From: DASUBN01 sp035691665
Lineage (GTDB): Bacteria > Pseudomonadota > Gammaproteobacteria > Natronospirales > REEB76
Direction: 5' to 3'
Assembly: GCA_035691665.1 (NCBI GenBank)
Contig: DASSIS010000117.1
Span: forward strand, 1-17,981
DNA length: 17,981 nucleotides
Under the pieces are notes generated by a model, which ran no database searches, was not told where the DNA came from, and saw nothing but the letters and a program-made list of their open reading frames with translations. Shown here piece by piece: positions 10,479-17,465 of this stretch (within the stretch, counting starts at the first letter, position 1; every line of letters starts with the position of its first letter). Both the position numbers and the translations under genes were made by a program.

Positions 10479-11677
10479 GCGCGTCCATGCTGGCTGTCCT
10501 GTTCATCGTGGTACTGGTTGCCGGCATCGCCGTGGGCTATGCCGTGGCGGCGGTGCGTTACGCCGCCTACAAGGCCAGGGCCGAGGCCCTGGGCGCCGCT
10601 CAGGGCGAACTGGAGAAGGCTTTCAAGGCCCTGGCCGGCGAGGCGCTCGACAACAACAGCAGGCGGCTCCTGCAGCTCGCCACCGAGAACCTCGGCAAGT
10701 ACCAGACCGACGCCAAGGGCGAACTGGAGAAGCGCCAGCAGGCCTTCGCGGAGCTGGTGAAGCCCATCAGCGAAGCACTCACCAAGACCGAGGTGCAGCT
10801 GCGTGAGATCGAGAAGGAGCGCAAGGAATCCTTCGGCAGCATCGCGAGTCACTTGAAGCACATGGCCGAAGGCCAGCAGCAGCTCGAGACCGAGACCCGC
10901 AACCTGGTGAACGCCCTGCGCCGCCCCGAGGTGCGCGGCCGCTGGGGCGAGATGACGCTCAGGCGCCTCGCCGAGCTCGCCGGCATGGTGGACCGCTGCG
11001 ACTTCGAGGAGCAGGTGCACAACGCCGGGGAGGACGGCGTGCTGCGCCCCGACATGGTGGTGCACCTGGCCGAGGATCGCACCCTGGTGGTGGACGCCAA
11101 GACCCCGCTGGACAGCTACATCGCCGCCATGGAGGCACGCACGCCCGAGGAGCGCGAGACCCACCTCGTGCAGCACGCTCGCAAGGTGCGGGAGCGCATC
11201 AAGGAGCTGGCCGGCAAACGCTATTGGGACCAGTTCAAGACAAGCCCGGATTTCGTGATCCTGTTTATCCCCGGCGACCAGTTCCTGTCCGCGGCCCTCG
11301 ACAAGGAGCACGAACTCCAGGAGGAAGCGCTGCGCCAGAAGGTGCTGCTCGCCACGCCCACGAGCCTGATGGCCCTGTTGAAGGTCGTGGCCTACGGCTG
11401 GCGCCAGATCGCCCTGGCCGAGAACGCCGAAGAGATCCGCACGCTCGCCGAGAGCCTGCACCAGCGCCTCGCCACCTTCGCCGAGCACCTGCAGCGCATG
11501 GGCGGTGCCCTGGAGAACAGCGTGCAGCACTTCAACAACGCCGTCGGCTCATTGGAGCGGCAGGTGCTGCCGGCGGCGCGCCGTTTCACGGAGCTCGGAG
11601 TGCAGGCCAAGAAAGAGATGCCCGAACTCGACCCCGTGGAATCCGCGCCCCGGCTCACGGACGACCGCAAGAAATGA
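10475..11677 (+). CDS. rmuC: DNA recombination protein RmuC homologue
   Basis: RmuC-family proteins limit inversions at short inverted repeats in E. coli and carry a nuclease-like fold; the exact activity is not well defined. The 400-residue product starts with a hydrophobic segment (about residues 5-27), so it is probably anchored in the inner membrane. A long charged helical region (about 40-150) rich in E, K and Q looks like a coiled coil. Then comes the conserved core: RRPEVRGRWGEMTLRRLAEL, VVDAKTPLDSY, DFVILFIPGDQFLSAAL and LLATPTSLMALLKVVAYGWRQ. The ATG overlaps the preceding stop (ATGA) and has GGAGG seven bases upstream. It is placed inside this operon between the phosphatase and a prenyl-synthase-like gene, an insertion relative to the Pseudomonas order. 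Confidence 0.93.
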   Translation: MSASMLAVLFIVVLVAGIAVGYAVAAVRYAAYKARAEALGAAQGELEKAFKALAGEALDNNSRRLLQLATENLGKYQTDAKGELEKRQQAFAELVKPISEALTKTEVQLREIEKERKESFGSIASHLKHMAEGQQQLETETRNLVNALRRPEVRGRWGEMTLRRLAELAGMVDRCDFEEQVHNAGEDGVLRPDMVVHLAEDRTLVVDAKTPLDSYIAAMEARTPEERETHLVQHARKVRERIKELAGKRYWDQFKTSPDFVILFIPGDQFLSAALDKEHELQEEALRQKVLLATPTSLMALLKVVAYGWRQIALAENAEEIRTLAESLHQRLATFAEHLQRMGGALENSVQHFNNAVGSLERQVLPAARRFTELGVQAKKEMPELDPVESAPRLTDDRKK

Positions 11678-12510
11678 ACCCCTCCGCCCAGGCGGAGCAG
11701 AAGCTCGCTGCCGCGCCGCTGGACCTGCGCCTCGCCCTCATCTTCTCGCTCGCGGCGGACCGCCCTGCCCTGACCGCGCTCTTCGCCCTATACCTCGAGA
11801 TCCGCGAAGTGCCGGTGGAATGCCGCGACCCGGGCGTGGCGGAAGTGAAACTCGCCTGGTGGCAGCAGGAGATCGAGGCGCTCTACACCGGCAAGCCGCG
11901 CCATCCCCTCACCCAGGCCCTGACGCCCCACCTCGCGCCGCTCGCCGACCACAAGCCGGTGTTCCTGGACCTCATCACCGGCACGCGCATGGATATCACG
12001 GGCTCCGCGCTCGCGAGCTATGAGGACGTGAAGCGCTATTGCTACCGCCACAGCGGCGCCCTCGCCGAGCTGGGTGCGCTCGTCTGCGGCGCGCACTCCA
12101 AAGAGGCGCTGCTGGCTGCGCGACTGCTCGGAAACAGCTACCGGCTGGCGTACATCACGACCGCCGGCACGGCGGAGGCCCTGCATGGCAGAGTGTACTT
12201 CGCGGCGCAAGACCTGCAAGCCCACGGCGTGGACCGGCACGTGCACGGCGAGGCCGGGAGCGATGCGGCCATCGTCGCGCTACTGAAGGAATACACCGCG
12301 CGCGCGCGCGACATGCGCCATGAAGCGCTCGCGGGCACGCCCTCGGCGGAGCGCGGCGCCCTCGCCGCCTGGCGCATCTTGAGCGCGCTCGGCCTGAAGC
12401 GGGTCGCGAAGCTCGAAGCCCGGGGTTTCAGAGCCGGGGCCGAGCCCGTAGAATTGCAGCCCCTGAACGCCCTCTTCACCGCCTGGCGCGGTGCGCGCAC
12501 CACCGGATAG
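11674..12510 (+). CDS. Squalene/phytoene-synthase-fold protein, NDUFAF6-like, probably non-catalytic
   Basis: A 278-residue protein that fits the squalene/phytoene synthase family in its conserved helices: LTALFALYLEIREVPVE at 33-49, LAWWQQEIEALYTGKPRHPL at 60-79, GTRMD at 103-107, YCYRHSGALAELGALV near 122, and GRVYFAAQDLQAHGV near 172. The two aspartate-rich motifs that bind Mg-diphosphate are missing: the first region reads LEIREVPVE, and the second, usually around NILRDxxED, reads LAYITTAGTAEALHG. That makes prenyl condensation unlikely. Related degenerate proteins include mitochondrial NDUFAF6, a complex I assembly factor, and many proteobacterial 'phytoene synthase family' entries; a respiratory-assembly role is inference. 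The ATG overlaps the rmuC stop (ATGA), so it is part of the operon. Confidence 0.82.
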   Translation: MNPSAQAEQKLAAAPLDLRLALIFSLAADRPALTALFALYLEIREVPVECRDPGVAEVKLAWWQQEIEALYTGKPRHPLTQALTPHLAPLADHKPVFLDLITGTRMDITGSALASYEDVKRYCYRHSGALAELGALVCGAHSKEALLAARLLGNSYRLAYITTAGTAEALHGRVYFAAQDLQAHGVDRHVHGEAGSDAAIVALLKEYTARARDMRHEALAGTPSAERGALAAWRILSALGLKRVAKLEARGFRAGAEPVELQPLNALFTAWRGARTTG

Positions 12511-12519
12511 TCACCCATC

Positions 12520-13272
12520 ATGGCCCAGAGCAAACGCGACTACGCCCCGCCGAAGGACTCGCTGAAAGACCGGGCGATCCTCGTCACCGGCGCCGGCGCC
12601 GGCATCGGCCGCGCGGTGTCCAAGAGCCTGGCGGCCCACGGCGCCACGGTGATCCTGCTCGGCAAGACCGTGAAGAAGCTGGAGAGCGTCTACGACGAGA
12701 TCCTGGCGGCGGGCGGCCCCACGCCCGCCATCTATCCCATGGACCTCATGGGTGCCCGCTACAAGGATCACGAAGACCTGGTGGGGGCTCTCGACAAGGA
12801 ATACGGCCGGCTCGACGGGCTGCTGCACAACGCTGGGATCCTGGGCGAGCGCGCGCCCATCGAACACCACGAGGTGCACGTCTGGCAGCAGGTGCTGCAG
12901 GTGAACCTCACGGCGCCATTCATGCTCACCCGCGCCTGCCTCGAGCTGCTGTACAAATCCCAGGACGCCTCGGTGGTGTTCACCTCCAGCGGCGTGGGCC
13001 GCAAGGCGCGGGCCTACTGGGGTGCTTACTCGGTGTCGAAGTACGGCATCGAAGCCCTCGCCACCACCCTCGCGGACGAGACCGAGTTCCGCAAGACCCT
13101 GCGGGTGAACAGCCTGAACCCCGGGCCGGTGCGCACCGAGATGCGCCGCGTGGCGTTCCCGGCGGAAGACCGTGAAGCGCTCGCCACCCCGGAGAGCATC
13201 GTGGGGACTTACCTCTATCTCCTGGGCCCCGACAGCCGGGGTATCACCGGCCAGCAGTTCGACGCCCAGTGA
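12520..13272 (+). CDS. yciK: Short-chain dehydrogenase/reductase, YciK type
   Basis: A 250-residue SDR with the NAD(P)-binding TGAGAGIG at 23-30, the NAG-type motif in LLHNAGILGERAPIE, and the catalytic Ser and YxxxK in FTSSGVGRKARAYWGAYSVSKYG, followed by LNPGPVRTEMR. This matches the YciK family of uncharacterised oxidoreductases, whose N-terminal segment and lengths (about 250) agree. In Pseudomonas a YciK-type SDR follows the ubiG-mupP pair; here rmuC and the prenyl-synthase-like gene intervene. The gene starts 9 bp after the previous stop with little Shine-Dalgarno. It ends the plus-strand operon and converges with the next gene, whose stop is only 9 bp away. Substrate is unknown. Confidence 0.9.
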   Translation: MAQSKRDYAPPKDSLKDRAILVTGAGAGIGRAVSKSLAAHGATVILLGKTVKKLESVYDEILAAGGPTPAIYPMDLMGARYKDHEDLVGALDKEYGRLDGLLHNAGILGERAPIEHHEVHVWQQVLQVNLTAPFMLTRACLELLYKSQDASVVFTSSGVGRKARAYWGAYSVSKYGIEALATTLADETEFRKTLRVNSLNPGPVRTEMRRVAFPAEDREALATPESIVGTYLYLLGPDSRGITGQQFDAQ

Positions 13273-13281
13273 CCGTAGCGC

Positions 13282-13779
13282 TCAGGCACCGCAGTCCTGG
13301 TCATGGTCCAGGTGCTGCTGGTGGCGGGCGCGGTTCTCCTGCTCGACCTGATCCACCTGCCCCGTGTTGTCGTAGACGATGATCACCACGTCGTGGAGGG
13401 TCTGGCCGGTGAGGCCTCGGGTCACGCTGCCGTAGTCCGCGTTCTTGACGGCGTTAAGCGCCGCCCGGTCCAGCATCTCATCGCCGCTCGCCATGGTGAT
13501 GTGGACGTCTTCCACCTGGCCGTCCAGGTAGTCGTAGGCGATGCTGGTGACGCCGGTGGCGGGCCGCTCCAGGAGCTGCTGGGGATACTTGAGGGCCGCG
13601 TCGATGAGCTTGTGCAGCTTACTTTTGAAGGCCTTGATCTCGGCACAGCTGTGGGCCGGCTTGGTTGCGGGCGCAGGGACAACGACGCTGACGGCGGCTG
13701 AGGCAGAAGTCGGCGCCGGCATATCGGCGTAGGCGATGCCGGTACCCAAGAGGATCCACAGACCGACGATGCCCTTCAT
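13282..13779 (-). CDS. Exported protein with a TonB C-terminal-like domain
   Basis: A predicted periplasmic protein of 165 residues, function unknown. The start at 13779 is chosen because GGGGGA lies a few bases upstream and the product then opens with a clean signal peptide (MKGIVGLWILLGTGIAYA, likely cut near residue 18); a frame open to 13827 would place 16 non-hydrophobic residues before it. A short Ala/Pro/Val linker follows. Residues about 65-140 resemble the TonB C-terminal fold: YPQQLLERPATGVTSIAYDYLDGQVEDVHI, then SGDEMLDRAALNAVK. It lacks the long proline-rich span of a true TonB, so energy transduction is doubtful. C45 and C163 could form a disulfide. The tail is rich in H, Q and D. 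It follows rluB by 47 bp on the same strand. Confidence 0.75.
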   Translation of the reverse strand: MKGIVGLWILLGTGIAYADMPAPTSASAAVSVVVPAPATKPAHSCAEIKAFKSKLHKLIDAALKYPQQLLERPATGVTSIAYDYLDGQVEDVHITMASGDEMLDRAALNAVKNADYGSVTRGLTGQTLHDVVIIVYDNTGQVDQVEQENRARHQQHLDHDQDCGA

Positions 13780-13826
13780 GATGTCCCCCACCCGATGCGG
13801 CGGACCCGATTCTAGCCCAGGCGGCA

Positions 13827-14663
13827 TCAGCCCGCGCGGGGTTTGCGCCGGGGCTTGCTGAGGGTGAGTTTCTTGCGGAAGCCGGGTTTGGGCCGCGGCG
13901 CGGTCGCCGGCATCTTGGCGGCGGCAAGCAACTCACCGACTTCTTCTTCGGTGGCATCGCGCCAGGTACCGCGCGGCAGGTTGCGGGGCAGACCCAGGTT
14001 CCCGAAGCGCACCCGGATGAGGCGGCTCACAGTCAGGCCCACCGCCTCCCAGAGACGGCGCACTTCCCGATTGCGGCCTTCCTTGAGGGTGACGTGGTAC
14101 CACCGGTTCGCGCCCTCGCCGCCCGCCTCGCGGATGTCGTCGAAGGCGGCCATGCCATCCTCCAGCTTCACGCCGCGCTGCAGCAGCTTGAGCTGCTCCT
14201 CGCTCACCTGACCGAGCACCCGCACGGCGTATTCCCGCTCGATCTCCGACGAGGGATGCATGAGCTTGTTGGCGAGCGCGCCGTCGTTGGTGAAGATGAG
14301 GAGCCCGGAGGTATTGGTGTCGAGCCGGCCCACGGACACCCAGCGGCTGCCGCGCAATCGCGGCAGGGACTGGAACACCGTGGGGCGCCCTTCCGGGTCC
14401 TTGCGGGTGGTGAGTTCGCCTTCCGGTTTGTGGTAGAGGATGACGCGGCGGCGGGTGTCGCCGCCCCGCTCCAGGCCTCTCACCGGCCTGCCGTCGACGC
14501 TCACCCGGTCTTCGGGGCCGACGCGGTCGCCGAGCTTGGCCGGTTTGCCGTTGACGCTGACGCGTCCGGCGCTGATCCAGCCTTCTATCTCACGCCGTGA
14601 ACCCAGGCCGGCCGCGGCCAATACCTTCTGCAGACGCTCACCGCTTTCGCCGTCGGTGCCCAT
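13827..14663 (-). CDS. rluB: 23S rRNA pseudouridine(2605) synthase
   Basis: Isomerises a uridine in the peptidyl-transferase region of 23S rRNA (U2605 in E. coli). The 278-residue protein has an S4 RNA-binding domain in roughly residues 8-55 (RLQKVLAAAGLGSRREIEGWI), then the RsuA/RluB-family catalytic domain with VGRLDTNTSGLLIFTNDG, where D115 is the catalytic aspartate. HKPEGELTT, SSEIEREYAVRV and GRNREVRRLWEAVGL follow in family order. The C-terminus is a basic Pro/Lys/Arg tail, common in RluB and likely RNA-binding. RluB fits better than RluE or RluF because of the scpB neighbour and the basic extension. Its ATG overlaps the scpB stop by one base (TGATG), implying coupled translation. Confidence 0.92.
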   Translation of the reverse strand: MGTDGESGERLQKVLAAAGLGSRREIEGWISAGRVSVNGKPAKLGDRVGPEDRVSVDGRPVRGLERGGDTRRRVILYHKPEGELTTRKDPEGRPTVFQSLPRLRGSRWVSVGRLDTNTSGLLIFTNDGALANKLMHPSSEIEREYAVRVLGQVSEEQLKLLQRGVKLEDGMAAFDDIREAGGEGANRWYHVTLKEGRNREVRRLWEAVGLTVSRLIRVRFGNLGLPRNLPRGTWRDATEEEVGELLAAAKMPATAPRPKPGFRKKLTLSKPRRKPRAG

Positions 14664-15337
14664 CAGTGGGTGGTGACGCCCGCTTCCGCGTCGTCATCCA
14701 TGGCGGCCGCCTCGTCGTCCGCGAGCCGGGGAGCAGCCACGGGCGCCGGGGCCGCCGGCATGCCGTTCATGTCGCCCAAGTCGAGCTCGGCGTTGATGCT
14801 GTCGATGTCGCGCAGCTGCGCCAGGGTCGGGAGCTCATCCAGGCTCTTCAGGCTGAAGTAGTCCAGGAATTCCTTGGTGGTGCCGAACATCTCGGGGTGG
14901 CCGGGCACGTCGCGGTGACCCACGACCCGCACCCAGTTGCGGTCCTGCAGGGTGCGCATGATGTGGGTGCTCACGGTCACGCCGCGCACGTCCTCGATCT
15001 CACCGCGGGTGATGGGCTGGCGATAGGCCACGAGCGCCAGGGTCTCGAGCAGCGCGCGCGAGTAGCGCGCCGGGCGCTCCTCCCAGAGGCGCGAGATCCA
15101 GGGGGCGAGCTCGCGCCGCACCTGGATGCGGTAGCCGCTGGCCACTTCCTTGAGCTCGATGCCGCGGCCTTCGAACTCGGCCTGGAGCGCATCCAAGGCC
15201 TTCTTCACCTCGGCCCGCTCGGGGCGCTCCACGTCGGCGAACAGCGACAGGATCTCGTCCAAGGTCAAAGGCCGGCCGGCGGCCAGGAGCGCGCCTTCCA
15301 CGATGTTCTTCAGTTCTTTCTTCTGCTCAGGCTTCAT
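14663..15337 (-). CDS. scpB: Segregation and condensation protein B
   Basis: Winged-helix partner of ScpA and an SMC-type protein in chromosome condensation and segregation. The 224-residue product begins with an acidic/basic helix then LKNIVEGALLAAGRPLTLDE, and carries the family signature RYSRALLETLALVAYRQPITRGEIEDVRGV followed by PEMFGTTKEFLDYFSLKSLDELP. The C-terminal 40 residues are Ala/Pro/Asp-rich and probably disordered, a lineage-specific tail. The ATG at 15337 lies in the end of scpA with an 11-bp overlap and has GGAGGAG a few bases upstream, supporting the start. The scpA-scpB-rluB order is a standard arrangement. No smc gene is in the window. Confidence 0.95.
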   Translation of the reverse strand: MKPEQKKELKNIVEGALLAAGRPLTLDEILSLFADVERPERAEVKKALDALQAEFEGRGIELKEVASGYRIQVRRELAPWISRLWEERPARYSRALLETLALVAYRQPITRGEIEDVRGVTVSTHIMRTLQDRNWVRVVGHRDVPGHPEMFGTTKEFLDYFSLKSLDELPTLAQLRDIDSINAELDLGDMNGMPAAPAPVAAPRLADDEAAAMDDDAEAGVTTH

Positions 15338-16241
15338 GCGCCGGCTCCTCCCCGTCCACGTCGATCTCGATCTTCTCCAAATCCACCTCGTGCACGCCCA
15401 CCGCCGCCTTCACGTGTATCTGCGCGAAGGCTTCCGCCTGCACCAGCTCGATCAGCGCCTGCTTGATGAGCTCCAGCAGCGCCAGGAAGGTCACCACCAC
15501 GCCCAGGCGGCCTTCTTCGGCCTTGAACAGCGTGGTGAATTCGCGGAAGTCGTGGCCCTGCAGCCCCGCCAGCACGTCGGACATGCGCTGGCGCACCGAG
15601 AGCTGCTCGCGGCCCACGCGGTGATGGGTGAACATGTCGGCCCGGTGCAGCACGTCCTTGAAGGCCAGCAGCAGCTCCTTCATGGTGACGTCCGGCACGA
15701 GCTGCACCACCTTGCGGTCGTGCATCTCGGCCGCGGCCGGATAGACGTCGCGGTTGACCCGCGTCATGGCGTCGATGTCCTCGCCCGCCTGCTTGTAGCG
15801 CTCGTACTCCTGCAGCCGGCGCACCAGCTCGGCGCGCGGGTCCGCTTCCTCGCCCTCCTCGATGGGCGGGCGCGGCAACAGCATGCGCGACTTGATCTCG
15901 GCCAGCATGGCGGCCATCACCAGGTACTCACCGGCGAGCTCCAGGTGCATCTCCTTCATGAGGTCGATGTACTCCATGTATTGGCGGGTGATCTCGGCGA
16001 TGGGGATGTCGAGGATGTCCAGGTTCTGGCGCCGGATGAGGTACAGCAGGAGGTCGAGCGGGCCCTCGAAGGCCTCCAGGAACACCTCGAGCGCATCCGG
16101 CGGGATGTAGAGGTCCCGCGGCAGCGTGGTGTAAGGTGCGCCCTGCACGATGGCGAAAGGCATCTCCTCCTGCATGGGGGCGGAGCTGCCTTCGATCTTC
16201 GGCGCTTCGGGCTGATCGGGGGTCGGCTGCATCGCGGTCAC
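15327..16241 (-). CDS. scpA: Segregation and condensation protein A
   Basis: The kleisin subunit that bridges the SMC heads in the bacterial condensin complex. The 304-residue product has the kleisin N-terminal signature FEGPLDLLLYLIRRQNLDILDIPIAEITRQYMEYIDLM at about 54-91, followed by YLVMAAMLAEIKSRMLLP, and a C-terminal winged-helix region near FLALLELIKQALIELVQ that contacts the second SMC head. The assigned start is GTG at 16241, overlapping the trpS stop by four bases (GTGA); an in-frame ATG three codons later is an alternative. The N-terminal ~45 residues are Pro/Glu-rich and variable. It lies between trpS and scpB, as in Pseudomonas and Xanthomonas relatives (from memory). Confidence 0.95.
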   Translation of the reverse strand: MTAMQPTPDQPEAPKIEGSSAPMQEEMPFAIVQGAPYTTLPRDLYIPPDALEVFLEAFEGPLDLLLYLIRRQNLDILDIPIAEITRQYMEYIDLMKEMHLELAGEYLVMAAMLAEIKSRMLLPRPPIEEGEEADPRAELVRRLQEYERYKQAGEDIDAMTRVNRDVYPAAAEMHDRKVVQLVPDVTMKELLLAFKDVLHRADMFTHHRVGREQLSVRQRMSDVLAGLQGHDFREFTTLFKAEEGRLGVVVTFLALLELIKQALIELVQAEAFAQIHVKAAVGVHEVDLEKIEIDVDGEEPAHEA

Positions 16242-17455
16242 CGGTGGGCCAGGCCCACGGCCTGGCGGACTTCTTCCATGGTATCCCGCGCCACGGCGCG
16301 GGCGGCTTCACAGCCCTGGGCCACGGCGGCGCGGACGATCTCTGGGTTGGCCTCGATCTCGGCGGCCCGCTCGCGGATCGGTTTCAGCTCCTTCAGCACC
16401 GCGTCGATCACAGGCTTCTTGCAGTCCAGACAGCCGATGCCGGCGGTGGTGCAGCCCTTCCAGGCCCAGTCGCGGGTGGCCTGGTCGGAATAGATCTTGT
16501 GGAACTCCCACACCGGGCACTTCTCGGGATTGCCCGGGTCGCTGCGCCGCACCCGTGCCGGGTCGGTCGGCATGGTGCGCAGCTTGTCCTCCACCGACTT
16601 GGGATCTTCCCGCAGGCCGATGGTGTTGCCGTAGGACTTGGACATCTTCTGCCCGTCCAGGCCCGGCATGCGCGCCGCTTCCGTGAGCAGGGGCTGCGGC
16701 TCGCTGAGTATCTGCCGGCCGCCGCCCTCGAGGTAGCCCAGCAGCCGGTCGCGGTCGCCGAGTGTCAGGTTCTGGTTGCCCACCACCATGGCGTGGGCGG
16801 TGTTGAGCGCTTCCGCGTCACCCTGCTCCTGGTACTGCTTGCGCAGCTCCGCGTAGAGCTTGCCGTTCTTCTTGCCGAGCTTCTTCACCGCCGCCTCGGC
16901 CTTGGCCTCGAAGTCCGGCTCGCGACCGAAGACATGGTTGAAGCGCCGTGCGATCTCGCGCGTGAGCTCCACGTGCGGCACCTGGTCCTCGCCCACCGGC
17001 ACCCAGCCGGCCTTGTACATGAGGATGTCTGCCGCCTGGAGCACCGGGTAACCCAGGAAGCCATAGGTGGTAAGGTCCTTGTCCGAGAGCTTCTCCTGCT
17101 GGTCCTTGTAGGTGGGTACCCGCTCTAGCCAGCCGAGCGGCGTGATCATGGACAGGAGTAGATGCAGCTCTGCATGCTCGGGGATGCGGGACTGGATGAA
17201 GATGTTGGACTTGCCGGGGTCGATGCCCACGGCGAACCAGTCCACCAGCATGTCGTTGATGGAGTCCTCGATGCCCTGCACGTCCTCGTAACCGGTGGTC
17301 AGTGCATGCCAATCGGCCACGAAGAAGAAGCACTCGTACTCGTGCTGCAGGCGCAGCCAGTTCTTGAGCACGCCGTGGTAATGGCCGAGATGCAGCCGGC
17401 CCGTGGGGCGCATGCCGGAGAGGACACGATGGTTCTCGGGGATGGCGGCGTTCAA
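16238..17455 (-). CDS. trpS: Tryptophanyl-tRNA synthetase, long form with probable Fe-S motif
   Basis: Class I aminoacyl-tRNA synthetase charging tRNA-Trp. The 405-residue product is longer than the 334-residue E. coli enzyme. The HIGH-type motif is HLGHYHG, near the N-terminus in GMRPTGRLHLGHYHG; ADWHALTTGYED, GYPVLQAADILMYKA, VGEDQVPHVELTREIARRFN and the KMSKS loop (GQKMSKSYGN) follow. The C-terminal part holds four cysteines spaced C313-x21-C335-x6-C342-x2-C345, closely matching the C-x22-C-x6-C-x2-C [4Fe-4S] site known in Thermotoga maritima TrpRS. The start is a TTG at 17455: the next ATG is at codon 15 and would remove the start of the Rossmann strand. A five-codon mini-ORF lies between the preceding stop and this TTG (see findings). 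Confidence 0.93.
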   Translation of the reverse strand: MNAAIPENHRVLSGMRPTGRLHLGHYHGVLKNWLRLQHEYECFFFVADWHALTTGYEDVQGIEDSINDMLVDWFAVGIDPGKSNIFIQSRIPEHAELHLLLSMITPLGWLERVPTYKDQQEKLSDKDLTTYGFLGYPVLQAADILMYKAGWVPVGEDQVPHVELTREIARRFNHVFGREPDFEAKAEAAVKKLGKKNGKLYAELRKQYQEQGDAEALNTAHAMVVGNQNLTLGDRDRLLGYLEGGGRQILSEPQPLLTEAARMPGLDGQKMSKSYGNTIGLREDPKSVEDKLRTMPTDPARVRRSDPGNPEKCPVWEFHKIYSDQATRDWAWKGCTTAGIGCLDCKKPVIDAVLKELKPIRERAAEIEANPEIVRAAVAQGCEAARAVARDTMEEVRQAVGLAHR

Positions 17456-17465
17456 GGTCGATCTC

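Noticed and set aside
11224..12510. A longer in-frame start for the prenyl-synthase-like gene at 11224
   Set aside because: It would overlap rmuC by about 450 bp; the added residues are Arg/Pro/Gly-rich shadow sequence. The ATG at 11674 overlaps the rmuC stop neatly.
13296..13312. Stem-loop CCTGG/CCAGG near the convergent junction as a terminator
   Set aside because: It lies within the C-terminal coding end of the TonB-like gene and no T run follows on either strand.
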